51,852 bases of DNA from Shewanella gaetbuli (GCF_023284065.1 NZ_JAKIKP010000018.1:1-51852); one strand, 5' to 3'. Counted from the stretch's first letter, positions 33,966 to 42,632 are shown. Program-made: numbers and translations. Notes: generated from the sequence alone by a model not told the origin.

Positions 33966-36568
33966 GCTACTACCTCCTCAGAATTTGTTGTGCTTTGCTC
34001 ATCTGTAATATCGCGAATAGCGATGTTGCCCGCGCCTGCATCTTTAATAGCAGGGAAGCGTTGATCGCGGATTCGTTGATAACCACTATCATCGCTTTCA
34101 GGCGCAGCGTCTGGGTTAATAAATTCATTAAAACGAGCCAAATATTCTGGCTGTTCAAGACTGGTTTTCCACTCACATTGATACGCGGCAACCACTTCAT
34201 TCATTTGCTGTTCAAGCTCGGCATTGAGCCCTAATGCATCGTCAATCACCACTGACTGTAAATAAGCTAGGCCACCTTCTAACGAATCCATCCAAGTTGA
34301 AGTACGCTGTAATTTATCGGCAGTTTTAACGTAGAACATCAAAATTCTGTCTATGTATAGGTAAAGTTCTTCGGTGGTTAAATCGGTAGCAAATAAATCA
34401 CCATGGCGAGGACGCATACCGCCATTACCCGCAACAAATAAGTTCCAACCTTTATCTGAAGCAATAATACCTATATCTTTACTTTGCGCTTCGGCACACT
34501 CGCGGGTACAACCCGATACCGCAAACTTCAATTTATGCGGGCTGCGCAGTCCTTTGTAACGATTTTCTAAATCAATGGCTAAGCCAACAGAGTCTTGCAC
34601 CCCGTAACGACACCAAGTACTACCGACACAGGATTTAACCGTACGTAACGACTTACCATAAGCATGACCCGTTTCGAAGCCAGCATCGATTAGCTTTTTC
34701 CAAATTTCAGGTAATTCAGATAATTTAGCGCCAAACATATCAATACGTTGGCCACCGGTAATTTTGGTATACAGGTCATATTCTTGGGCAATTTCGCCCA
34801 TGGCTATCAACTTAGCTGGGGTAATTTCGCCACCCGCAACACGAGGGACAATTGAATATGTACCGTCTTTTTGAATATTACCTAAGAAGGCATCATTGGT
34901 ATCTTGTAACTGCACATGGCCTTTGTCTTGATTTAAAACATAGTGGTTTTTCAAGCTAGCAAAAATAGATGCTGCTGCAGGTTTACAGATATCACAACCA
35001 TAGGTATGACCTTGCTCAGATGGTTTACCATGTTTAGTTATTAAGGTATCAAAGTCTTCAATGCCTTCCACTTGGCATAAGTGATATAAGGCTTGTCTGT
35101 CATGGTCAAAGTGAGCACAAATACCCGCATTAAAGTCTAAACCTTCAGCTTGTAATGTTTGATCAATAATTTTTTGCACTAATGGCGCACAACCACCACA
35201 ACCAGAGGCAGCGCGGGTACATGACTTAATTTCAGCCATTTTATGATTACCCGCTTTAACCGCTTCAACAATGTCACCTTTAGTGACTTGGTGACATGAG
35301 CATACAATAGAGGTGTCTTTTAAGTCAGCTTCTGATTCAGCACCTGCAAGTAATAATTCAACTGCAGAACCTGCAATTTCATCTTGAGATAAATACAAAT
35401 CTAACAAACGGTTATAATCGCTGTTATCCCCGACTAATACGGCACCTTTTAAAAATTGACCACTTTCGTCTAACCATAGTTTTTTGTAAATACCGGTTTG
35501 GTTATCAGACAATTCAACAAACTGGGCGTTATCAAAACCACGGCTAGCGCCAATGGCAGCAACATCCACCCCTAATAATTTTAATTTGGTGCTCATATCT
35601 GCACCAACGAATGCACTGGGCTTCACATCAGATACCGCAGAAGCAATATGAGAAGCTGCAACTCTGGCCATTTGGTAACCTGGGGCAACTAAACCAAAGA
35701 TTTTTTGCTCCCATAAGGCACACTCACCAATGGCATAAACATCTGGCGCAGACGTTAGGCAGTAGTTGTCAATTTGAATCCCGCCACGTTCGCCAATATT
35801 AATTCCAGCAACACGGGCTAATGCATCTTGCGGGCGAATACCTGCCGAAAATACAATCATATCGGTTTCTAGGAAGGTATCATCATTAAAGGTCATACGA
35901 TGCAGCGCAGATTCGCCATCAATAATAGCGGTAGTGGCTTTAGAGGTATGGACACTTACCCCTAGCTCTTCAATCTTGCTGCACAATAACTCACCGGCTT
36001 TATCATTTAACTGTACTGGCATTAACTGAGGAGCAAACTCAACAACGTGGGTTTTCACCCCTAACTGCTTCATAGCGTTTGCCGCTTCAAGCCCCAGTAA
36101 GCCGCCACCTACAACAACACCTACTTTACTATTAGCTGCAGAGGCTTGAATAGCTTCTAAATCTTCAATGGTGCGATAAACCAAGCATTGGGCACGGTCA
36201 TTACCTTGAATCGGAGGCACAAACGGGAATGAACCGGTAGATAAGACTAAACGGTCATATTGATACTCATCACCAGCAGCGGTTACCAATGTTTTGGTTG
36301 CGGTATCAATATTGGTCACCTGAGAGTTCAAGTGCAAAGTAATACCCCAATCAGCATAATCTTGAGCACTTGTTAACATTAATGGCTCAGCACTACCTGT
36401 TTCAAAATACTTAGATAATTGCACTCTATCGTATGCAGGACGTGGCTCTTCACCAAATACATGCACATCAAATTGCTTGTTTAGTCCAAGACCGCACAAT
36501 TGTTCAATAAAGTGATGGCCCACCATGCCATTACCAACGACCACTAACTTAGGTTTTGTGACTGCCAT
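33962..36568 (-). CDS. nirB: NADH-dependent nitrite reductase large subunit NirB
   Basis: An 868-residue cytoplasmic flavo-siroheme enzyme. In order: FAD domain (VVVGNGMVGHHFIE), NAD domain (GVVVGGGLLGLEAANAMKQL), BFD-like [2Fe-2S] region near 420-460 (CSCHQVTKGDI, GCGGC), then the siroheme/[4Fe-4S] domains with CVGSTWCRYG near 645 and SGCTRECAEA near 681. It reduces nitrite to ammonium with six electrons. The start at 36568 has GGAGGTG at 6 bases. The longer frame upstream runs into the attenuator and is not used. Confidence 0.96.
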   Translation of the reverse strand: MAVTKPKLVVVGNGMVGHHFIEQLCGLGLNKQFDVHVFGEEPRPAYDRVQLSKYFETGSAEPLMLTSAQDYADWGITLHLNSQVTNIDTATKTLVTAAGDEYQYDRLVLSTGSFPFVPPIQGNDRAQCLVYRTIEDLEAIQASAANSKVGVVVGGGLLGLEAANAMKQLGVKTHVVEFAPQLMPVQLNDKAGELLCSKIEELGVSVHTSKATTAIIDGESALHRMTFNDDTFLETDMIVFSAGIRPQDALARVAGINIGERGGIQIDNYCLTSAPDVYAIGECALWEQKIFGLVAPGYQMARVAASHIASAVSDVKPSAFVGADMSTKLKLLGVDVAAIGASRGFDNAQFVELSDNQTGIYKKLWLDESGQFLKGAVLVGDNSDYNRLLDLYLSQDEIAGSAVELLLAGAESEADLKDTSIVCSCHQVTKGDIVEAVKAGNHKMAEIKSCTRAASGCGGCAPLVQKIIDQTLQAEGLDFNAGICAHFDHDRQALYHLCQVEGIEDFDTLITKHGKPSEQGHTYGCDICKPAAASIFASLKNHYVLNQDKGHVQLQDTNDAFLGNIQKDGTYSIVPRVAGGEITPAKLIAMGEIAQEYDLYTKITGGQRIDMFGAKLSELPEIWKKLIDAGFETGHAYGKSLRTVKSCVGSTWCRYGVQDSVGLAIDLENRYKGLRSPHKLKFAVSGCTRECAEAQSKDIGIIASDKGWNLFVAGNGGMRPRHGDLFATDLTTEELYLYIDRILMFYVKTADKLQRTSTWMDSLEGGLAYLQSVVIDDALGLNAELEQQMNEVVAAYQCEWKTSLEQPEYLARFNEFINPDAAPESDDSGYQRIRDQRFPAIKDAGAGNIAIRDITDEQSTTNSEEVVA

Positions 36569-36593
36569 ACTCGACACCTCCATGCTGGGTTTT

Positions 36594-36635
36594 AAAAAGC
36601 AAAAAGGCGCCAACTCCCTTTAAGGAGTTGGCGCC
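36594..36635 (-). terminator. intrinsic terminator in the nirB leader (attenuator)
   Basis: GGCGCCAACTCC/GGAGTTGGCGCC, a perfect 12-bp stem with a 6-base loop, followed on the minus strand by TTTTTGCTTTTT. It lies about 26 bases before the nirB ATG and after the sigma-54 promoter, so reading into nirB requires antitermination. Confidence 0.9.
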
Positions 36636-36642
36636 AATGCCA
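36629..36642 (-). promoter_or_regulatory. ANTAR-type hexaloop hairpin (P2) overlapping the terminator
   Basis: TGGC-ATTGGC-GCCA on the minus strand: a 4-bp stem with a hexanucleotide loop having A at position 1 and G at position 4, the ANTAR recognition pattern. Its 3' arm uses the first seven bases of the terminator, so the two structures exclude each other. Confidence 0.7.
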
Positions 36643-36645
36643 TAA

Positions 36646-36662
36646 TAAAACCCGGATTTTTA
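36646..36662 (-). promoter_or_regulatory. candidate first ANTAR hairpin (P1), weak
   Basis: AAAA and TTTT flank a 6-base loop TCCGGG just upstream of P2. The loop keeps G at position 4 but has T instead of A at position 1, and the stem is only A-U pairs. It may be a divergent P1 or chance. Confidence 0.35.
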
Positions 36663-36688
36663 ATTTAATTTTCTATTAGCTTAATGAA

Positions 36689-36704
36689 TGCACAGCTTGT
36701 GCCA
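36689..36704 (-). promoter_or_regulatory. sigma-54 promoter of nirBD-narK
   Basis: TGGCAC (36704-36699), 5-bp spacer, GTGCA (36693-36689) on the minus strand, close to the consensus TGGCAC-N5-TTGCA. The start would be near 36677, about 40 bases before the attenuator. Confidence 0.7.
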
Positions 36705-36774
36705 ACATTTACTATGATTTATTTTTTTAATTTCAATATAAAACAGTACATTACAACAAAAGAATTGTTTTAGA

Positions 36775-37449
36775 TTATCTATATAGACTCAAAGTAGACG
36801 GCTTTGCACCAATCTGATGCGCACCATTATCTAGCATGCCCTTTGTTGAACAAGATTCAGCAGGCGAGTTAGTCGACATAACCGCAATAATTTGTGCCGA
36901 CATTTGTGCCATTGTTATGCCTTTTTGCATTGCTTGCTGCTGTATAATTTTATGGGCTTTTTCTTCAGTGAAGCCTTGCTGCATCACAATGAGCTTTGCC
37001 TGACTTAACAATTTGAGCCCTTTTATTTCATCATCTAACTTTTTGAATTCAGCAATACTTTTATTTGCTGCATCAAACCGAGCCTGGGCTAAATTCACTA
37101 AGCTGGTGATACGGTTAGCGGCCATTTTTTCTGGCACAAATGTAATACGACCACAACAAAGTAATCGTTCTAATTGTGTTTGCTGCCAATGGCTGGCATT
37201 TACAATCATCGCCTGCGGCGCCGCCTCAAATATGCGTAAAATAAACCCTGTCATATGCGGTGAAAGTTCATCGCACATCACAATCACTACATCAAACTCA
37301 GCCAGCTGCTTACAACGTTCAACTTGACTTAACGATGTCATCACCATCGCCTCACCCATTGAACAAAGCGCATTCTGATATTCAATTAGCCTGTTAGCTT
37401 CTGCTGTTCTTTGGCTAAAACTTGATTCACAAATAATTAAACTGCGCAT
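36775..37449 (-). CDS. nasT: ANTAR-domain antitermination regulator (NasT-like)
   Basis: 224 residues. The N-terminal pseudo-receiver domain (about 1-125) has VVIVMCDELSPH where a phospho-Asp would sit, so phosphorylation is unlikely. A coiled-coil linker follows (about 130-150), then the ANTAR domain (about 150-197, LLSQAKLIVMQQGFTEEKAHKI and MAQMSAQII). ANTAR proteins bind paired hexaloop hairpins to prevent termination. The C-terminal 30 residues are Ser-rich and not part of the domain. It overlaps the YbiB-like gene by 13 bases and lies directly before the nirB attenuator. No NasS partner is encoded in this window. Confidence 0.85.
   Translation of the reverse strand: MRSLIICESSFSQRTAEANRLIEYQNALCSMGEAMVMTSLSQVERCKQLAEFDVVIVMCDELSPHMTGFILRIFEAAPQAMIVNASHWQQTQLERLLCCGRITFVPEKMAANRITSLVNLAQARFDAANKSIAEFKKLDDEIKGLKLLSQAKLIVMQQGFTEEKAHKIIQQQAMQKGITMAQMSAQIIAVMSTNSPAESCSTKGMLDNGAHQIGAKPSTLSLYR
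36805..36821 (-). promoter_or_regulatory. candidate NtrC site inside the ANTAR gene
   Basis: TGCACC-AATCT-GATGCG fits the dyad GCAC-N7-GTGC with one mismatch. It lies about 136 bp upstream of the predicted nirB sigma-54 start, within the 3' coding part of the ANTAR gene. Confidence 0.45.
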
Positions 37450-38642
37450 ATCTGCTCCTTGTTACCTGAGTGGGATATGTTAATAAATTCTGCATGGGAT
37501 AAAGACTGCAACTGTTGAAATATCGCTTGTGGATTTAACCTATTCGCCCACACCTGCTGTGACGCTTCAGCTATGTCAGTTAATGGTTGCTTAGCTAATA
37601 ACTCACGCTCTAAACGCAATATTAATGCTAATGTAGACTCAATACTTTTTACCGCCTGAGCAATCATAGGCGCAGACATTAACTGCAATAGTTGAGTTGA
37701 TTTATCAGGTTCTATTTCTGACCAAAGTAGTGCAAGCACATCGGCTGACAAGTCTGCTTGGCCCACTTTTGCACCAGAAAATGCCTCTAAAGAGGTATCT
37801 AAACTAAAATCACCACAACTAAGGGATTCTGCAGCTGACTTAACAAACTTTACTGTAGTGGTGACTCTAGGATTTATTTCGGTTTCACCTTGTAAGCCCT
37901 TGAAAATGCCTACAATGCCTTGCTGATGTTGCAGGTGTTGATGTTGGTGTCGAAACAGTTTCTCAGCAACCTGCTGATGAATGTTGTCTAAACCAGGATG
38001 AAAATAACTGCGAAGACTGATGGGAGCGTTTGCCGGATTAACGCAACGAGAAGCCGTTTGAATAATGCTGCGTAAACCTAACTCTTGATGCAATAAACGA
38101 CACTCATCTAATACATTTAGCATATCACCAGCATGCACATAAACAATATTGGCATCATCTAGCGCTTGCTGCGCATCTTCAGCGTTGAAACAACGAGTAA
38201 TATTTAATGCACCAATACAAGACTCCACATGACGACGATGGGGTAATGCCAAGCTATCGCCATGTAATAATATTTTAATGCCATTATTTGCCAGTAATTT
38301 TGCCACCAGCAATAACCAGGGTAACTGCTCACGTTTACCCGCAAATACGGGCCAATCAATATCTACCGTTAATGACGCCCACTGGGCAGATACTGACTGT
38401 TTAAGGCCTGCTACAACGCCTGCTACTTCATCAACAGTTTCACCACGTACTCGCATTAACATCATAGCACTGGCCATTTGAACTTGAGTCACCTTGCCTT
38501 GAGCAAACCCTTGTATTAACAAGCTAGCTTCGGCAAAAGTTAAACTGCGCGAACCTTTTTCACCTTTGCCAAGGGCTTTTATCAATAGCCGAAAATCAAA
38601 TTCGTCTACTGACGTTAATGTGAGCTCACCAATCTTAGGCAT
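37437..38642 (-). CDS. YbiB-like glycosyltransferase-family-3 protein
   Basis: 401 residues related to anthranilate phosphoribosyltransferase (TrpD fold): an N-terminal helical domain (about 10-85, LTFAEASLLIQGFAQGKVTQ) and an alpha/beta domain with ILLHGDSLALPHRR. Catalytic glycine-rich and PRPP-binding motifs of TrpD (GTGGD) are not evident, so it is probably not a TrpD enzyme. E. coli YbiB binds nucleic acid. The role here is unknown. The start at 38642 has GAGG at 6 bases and overlaps cobA by 8 bases. It lies between siroheme and ANTAR genes. Confidence 0.8.
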   Translation of the reverse strand: MPKIGELTLTSVDEFDFRLLIKALGKGEKGSRSLTFAEASLLIQGFAQGKVTQVQMASAMMLMRVRGETVDEVAGVVAGLKQSVSAQWASLTVDIDWPVFAGKREQLPWLLLVAKLLANNGIKILLHGDSLALPHRRHVESCIGALNITRCFNAEDAQQALDDANIVYVHAGDMLNVLDECRLLHQELGLRSIIQTASRCVNPANAPISLRSYFHPGLDNIHQQVAEKLFRHQHQHLQHQQGIVGIFKGLQGETEINPRVTTTVKFVKSAAESLSCGDFSLDTSLEAFSGAKVGQADLSADVLALLWSEIEPDKSTQLLQLMSAPMIAQAVKSIESTLALILRLERELLAKQPLTDIAEASQQVWANRLNPQAIFQQLQSLSHAEFINISHSGNKEQICAV

Positions 38643-39507
38643 ACTCAACCTCACGAACCATGTGATTATAATGAGCTGATGAGTAATCAATATCGCTTAA
38701 TAGTTGTGCTAACTGTTGACCAATAGACACCACTTCACCAATGATAATCAGCGTTGGGCCAGAATCTTTAATGGTTAAAGCCGTTTGGCTCATCTCTGCA
38801 ACCGTTGAATAGGTGACAATTTGGTTAGCACGACCACCATTAGTGACAAAGGCAACCGGCAACTCAGACGAACACTGCTCTGACATCAATCCTGTAGATA
38901 TACGGCTGGCTTGCTCTTTGCCCATATAAAACACTAGTGTAGATTGTGCGGCTAACAGGGCTTGCCATTGCGCTGGGGCGTAAGCACTGTCTGCATCAGT
39001 CATTTTTGTGCCGGTAATTAAGGTAACGCTTCTGGCTAACCCTCTAAATGTTAATGGAATACCGGTACTAGAAGCGCTGCCTAAGGCCGCTGTGACACCC
39101 GCATAAAACAATGACTTAATACCTCTCTGCGCCAAGTACAAAGCTTCTTCGCTGCCGCGGCCAAAAATATGTGGGTCACCACCTTTTAACCGTACTACTT
39201 TCAAACCTTGCTGAGCTAACTCGCATAACAGTGCATTAATATCTTCTTGCTTTGTGCTGGGCTGGCCACAACGTTTACCCACAAAATGTCGCTGACAATC
39301 GGCATCTACCAGAGTCAAAATATCGCTACTGACTAAACTGTCATAAACTAAAGCATCAGCTTGAGAAACGACCCGTGCAGCTTTTATTGTCATTAAATCT
39401 AATTGGCCACACCCAGCGCCAACAATGGCAACTTCCCCAGCTTGAAGTTCGCTTGAATTTGCTGCACTGGATTGCTTTGTATCAATAAGTGTTTTGACAT
39501 TATTCAT
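38635..39507 (-). CDS. cobA: uroporphyrinogen-III C-methyltransferase
   Basis: 290 residues. SUMT motifs: VGAGCGQLDLMTIKA, VYDSLVSSDIL, VRLKGGDPHIFGRGSEE, GVTAALGSASSTGIPLTFRG and FYMGKEQA. It makes precorrin-2 with SAM, the first step to siroheme needed by NirB. No CysG oxidase/ferrochelatase part is fused, so those steps come from elsewhere. ATG overlaps the nasA stop (TAATG). Confidence 0.94.
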   Translation of the reverse strand: MNNVKTLIDTKQSSAANSSELQAGEVAIVGAGCGQLDLMTIKAARVVSQADALVYDSLVSSDILTLVDADCQRHFVGKRCGQPSTKQEDINALLCELAQQGLKVVRLKGGDPHIFGRGSEEALYLAQRGIKSLFYAGVTAALGSASSTGIPLTFRGLARSVTLITGTKMTDADSAYAPAQWQALLAAQSTLVFYMGKEQASRISTGLMSEQCSSELPVAFVTNGGRANQIVTYSTVAEMSQTALTIKDSGPTLIIIGEVVSIGQQLAQLLSDIDYSSAHYNHMVREVEYA

Positions 39508-42350
39508 TATGCAACGTCCTCTTTGGCTGAATCGGATTGTGGTGCAGCTTGTTCAACAACAAAAGACAACGCATCTTGCCAAATCGTTGTTGCACATTGT
39601 TTAACCTCACTGTTACAGCTACCACACTGGCGGCCACAACCTAAAGCTGATTGGGTATTATCTAATGCAGCATTAAAGTCGAGCTGATCAATGCCGCTTT
39701 GCATCATTTGATTATCAAAATGCTGGCTTAATTCGTTGCTGATGTCTGCTTCACTTACACCCGTACAAGCGCATACAAGCGGGCTATTACCAGCCCGAAT
39801 TTGAGCATGAATTTGTTTTAATAACTGGCTGTCAAATGCCTCACCAATAAAGGCATTCATAGGTTCAAGAGCCACTTGTACAGGTTTGTCAGATAAGATT
39901 TTTAACGACGTTAACCTGCCTTTTTCAAGGTTGCATTGAATGTGTAATAGTTGGTCGGCACATATTTCTGTCGTCAGGCTTAAGGTCCATTTTATGGAAT
40001 GCGGAGTCGCTTGATAGGCAAATCCATCTTGCTCATGTTCAAAGGCAATATGGTGACACACCTCATTAGATAATGTTTGAGGCACATGCCAACATAAGCC
40101 TTGTGCACTGTCATCATGTAAACCAAAAACCACACCTTGTAATGACAAATACAATGGCGATAAAGCAACAGGTTGGCACTTAAAGCCGGGTTGTTTTGAT
40201 ACTGGATCAACCTCGGCGCTGATGGCTTGGTTCACTCCACTGGTCAATGAAAATTGCTTTGACCAATGCATTGACATAAATGCCAAATTCACTGGTACAT
40301 CGGCATCAATCTTAACTCTTGCTGCAGTAAACGCGTTTGAAGATTCGGCCGCCGAACTAGCCGATTTAATTTTCACTAATTGTGAGTCATACAAGCCTAA
40401 AATAGTTAACTGAGTCGGGTTGATAACTAATAATGGCTCAGGAACACTGGCACGAAGGCTGGCAATATGCCCTGTACGTGTCATGGTATGCCACTGATCA
40501 CGGCTACGACCACTATTGAGCAATAACACAGAGGCTTGCGCCATTAATCCTGTGGCATTTGAGTCATACACAATCGGTTCAACATCTATGGATTCAGCCG
40601 CAACAAATTGTGCTTTAGCTGATGGCGTTGCAAACTCACCATCAGTAAATACCCGTGTATGTTGCTGACCAATTTGTTTGGCATCTGTAACAGGCCATTG
40701 TGTAGGAAGTAACGCATCGTATTGAGCTTTAGAAAGGTTTGCTAGACCGGCAAGATTAAACTTCTTCTGAGGAAATGTTTGGCAGACTTTTGCAGAAAGT
40801 TGAGCATGCTCTTTAAAAACCGCAGCATTATCTTCAAAGTCAAAACCACTAAAGCCCATTTTAGTCGCCACTTGGCTAATGGCCCACCAGTCAGGTTTAG
40901 ATTGTCCTTTAGGCGCTGTAAAACCACGTTGGCGGGTAATGGTGCGCTCACTATTGGTGACCGTACCGCATTTTTCTGACCAGCCCTGCGCGGGTAAAAG
41001 TACATCCGCTAATTTAGCCGTGTCGGTATCAGGAATAACTTCAGACACCACCACAAATGGACAATCTGCTAGCGCCTTGGCCACTTTATCGCTATTAGGT
41101 AACGATACTGCAGGGTTAGTTGCCATGATCCAAATAGCCTTAATAGTGCCATCGGCAACCGCATCAAACATCTCGACAGCAGTTAAACCTTTGTCTTTAG
41201 CAACGTCATCACAGCCCCAAAACGCTGTAAGTAATTGTCTTTCTTGAGGGCTAAAACCCATATGGCTTGCAAGTTGTGTGGCTAACCCACCCACTTCTCT
41301 TCCGCCCATGGCATTAGGTTGGCCCGTTAACGAAAAGAAGCCACTACCCACTTGGCCAATTTGCCCAAGTGCTAAATGACAGTTGATAATGGCGTTGGTA
41401 CAATCCGTGCCAATAATGGATTGATTAACCCCCTGACAAGATGCCGTAAGCACTTTAGATTTACTCGCAAATAATTCAAAAAACTGCTCGAGTAAGGCTA
41501 ATTTAATACCGGTACGCTTGGCTAGAAGAGGCAAATTTGCGCTGAGTTTTTGAGCGGGTTTAATGACCTTATCAAACCCTTCAGTGTGCGCCTCTATATA
41601 GGATGGGTTTAATTTATCGTTATCGGCTAAATATCCCAATAAACCGCTAAATAAACTTAAGTCTGCTCCAGGGTTAATCGCTAAATGAAGGTCTGCTTGT
41701 TTAGCCGTAGCGGTGTTAATTGGGTCAATAACCACCAGCTGACAATTGTTGGTCTTTTTTGCCGCTAAAATACGTTGAAATAACACCGGATGAGTCCATG
41801 CGGTATTGGCGCCAATTAATACGATAACTTCCGCTTGTTCTAGGTCTTCATAACAGCCCGGCACCACATCTTCACCAAATGATCTTTGCATAGCACTAAC
41901 TGCTGATGACATACAAAGACGTGAATTAGTGTCTACATTCGCTGTTTGTAAGTAGCCTTTAGCAAATTTATTAGCCACATAATAATCTTCAGTGAGCAAT
42001 TGACCAGATAAATACAAGGCAACAGAATTCGGGCCATATTTTTCACGAGTTTCAATAAATTTTTCGGCAATTAGCTGAGTAGCATCATCCCAATCGACTA
42101 CTTTTCCAGAGGAAAGCCTTGGATATCTAAGGGTAGTTGGTTGCGGTAAACTTTCTAATAAACGCTCACCTTTCGCGCATAAACGACCAAAGTTAGCGGG
42201 GTGTGACTCATCCCCTGCCAGTGTGAAAGAGTTCTGCACTTCATCAAGTTGTGGTGACATATCCTGTGACGTGTTTGATGACGAGCCGTGATTAATTGTT
42301 AAACCACAACCCACCCCACAATATGCACAACTTGATTGAAAAACTGCCAT
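39507..42350 (-). CDS. nasA: assimilatory nitrate reductase catalytic subunit
   Basis: A 947-residue molybdopterin enzyme. N-terminal [4Fe-4S] motif CAYCGVGCGL (8-17) with a later Cys in FGRLCAKGE, then Mo-bis-MGD domains (VALYLSGQLLTEDYY, NAMGGREVGGLA). A C-terminal BFD-like [2Fe-2S] domain (about 855-925) has CACTGVSEADI and GCGRQCGSCNSEV. It reduces nitrate to nitrite in the cytoplasm with electrons from a partner protein not seen here. First gene of the cluster behind a sigma-54 promoter. Confidence 0.95.
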   Translation of the reverse strand: MAVFQSSCAYCGVGCGLTINHGSSSNTSQDMSPQLDEVQNSFTLAGDESHPANFGRLCAKGERLLESLPQPTTLRYPRLSSGKVVDWDDATQLIAEKFIETREKYGPNSVALYLSGQLLTEDYYVANKFAKGYLQTANVDTNSRLCMSSAVSAMQRSFGEDVVPGCYEDLEQAEVIVLIGANTAWTHPVLFQRILAAKKTNNCQLVVIDPINTATAKQADLHLAINPGADLSLFSGLLGYLADNDKLNPSYIEAHTEGFDKVIKPAQKLSANLPLLAKRTGIKLALLEQFFELFASKSKVLTASCQGVNQSIIGTDCTNAIINCHLALGQIGQVGSGFFSLTGQPNAMGGREVGGLATQLASHMGFSPQERQLLTAFWGCDDVAKDKGLTAVEMFDAVADGTIKAIWIMATNPAVSLPNSDKVAKALADCPFVVVSEVIPDTDTAKLADVLLPAQGWSEKCGTVTNSERTITRQRGFTAPKGQSKPDWWAISQVATKMGFSGFDFEDNAAVFKEHAQLSAKVCQTFPQKKFNLAGLANLSKAQYDALLPTQWPVTDAKQIGQQHTRVFTDGEFATPSAKAQFVAAESIDVEPIVYDSNATGLMAQASVLLLNSGRSRDQWHTMTRTGHIASLRASVPEPLLVINPTQLTILGLYDSQLVKIKSASSAAESSNAFTAARVKIDADVPVNLAFMSMHWSKQFSLTSGVNQAISAEVDPVSKQPGFKCQPVALSPLYLSLQGVVFGLHDDSAQGLCWHVPQTLSNEVCHHIAFEHEQDGFAYQATPHSIKWTLSLTTEICADQLLHIQCNLEKGRLTSLKILSDKPVQVALEPMNAFIGEAFDSQLLKQIHAQIRAGNSPLVCACTGVSEADISNELSQHFDNQMMQSGIDQLDFNAALDNTQSALGCGRQCGSCNSEVKQCATTIWQDALSFVVEQAAPQSDSAKEDVA

Positions 42351-42392
42351 TACAACACCTATATCTTTATCTCAATAATGACTACAGGTGTC

Positions 42393-42407
42393 GCAACTAA
42401 CGTGCCA
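42393..42407 (-). promoter_or_regulatory. sigma-54 promoter of the nasA operon
   Basis: TGGCAC (42407-42402), spacer GTTAG, TTGC (42396-42393) on the minus strand: a perfect TGGCAC-N5-TTGC. The start would be near 42381, about 30 bases before the nasA ATG. Confidence 0.85.
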
Positions 42408-42470
42408 AAAATATATAACTATGAATAATAAAGACTTTCTGTAAGTTTGCCCTAGTTTGGTGGTGATTTT

Positions 42471-42487
42471 TGCGCAACATAAGTGCA
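42471..42487 (-). promoter_or_regulatory. NtrC-like site 1 upstream of nasA
   Basis: TGCGCAACATAAGTGCA: GCGC-N7-GTGC dyad, one base off the GCAC-N7-GTGC consensus. Its centre is about 98 bp upstream of the predicted start, inside the usual enhancer range. Confidence 0.65.
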
Positions 42488-42493
42488 ACAGAC

Positions 42494-42510
42494 CGCACCA
42501 TGTTTGCGCA
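42494..42510 (-). promoter_or_regulatory. NtrC-like site 2 upstream of nasA
   Basis: CGCACCATGTTTGCGCA: GCAC-N7-GCGC dyad, one mismatch. Its centre is 23 bp (about two helical turns) from site 1, the spacing expected for cooperative activator dimers. Confidence 0.65.
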
Positions 42511-42593
42511 TCTTATTGAAAAATAACACATTTAAATACCTCTTTAGGGGTAGACCTTGTGTTTGTCTTGGCAAAAAAGATAGGCAATAAAAC

Positions 42594-42632
42594 ATAAAAA
42601 AACGTACACATTCGTCAGAACATGTACGTTTT
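42594..42632 (-). terminator. terminator of htpX
   Basis: AAAACGTACA/TGTACGTTTT, 10-bp stem with a 14-base centre. The minus strand continues with a T-rich run. It is about 90 bases after the htpX stop and upstream of the NtrC sites of nasA. Confidence 0.7.

Noticed and set aside
33826..34234. Two overlapping plus-strand frames opposite nirD and nirB.
   Set aside because: Both are antisense shadows within well-conserved genes, with no ribosome sites.
36689..36704. The GCACA/TGTGC inverted repeat as the first ANTAR hairpin.
   Set aside because: Its loop has at most five bases and it coincides with the sigma-54 promoter, so it would not be in the transcript.
36820..36836. Second NtrC-like dyad before nirB.
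   Set aside because: Only one half-site fits, and it overlaps the better dyad at 36805-36821 with a spacing that does not suit two dimers.
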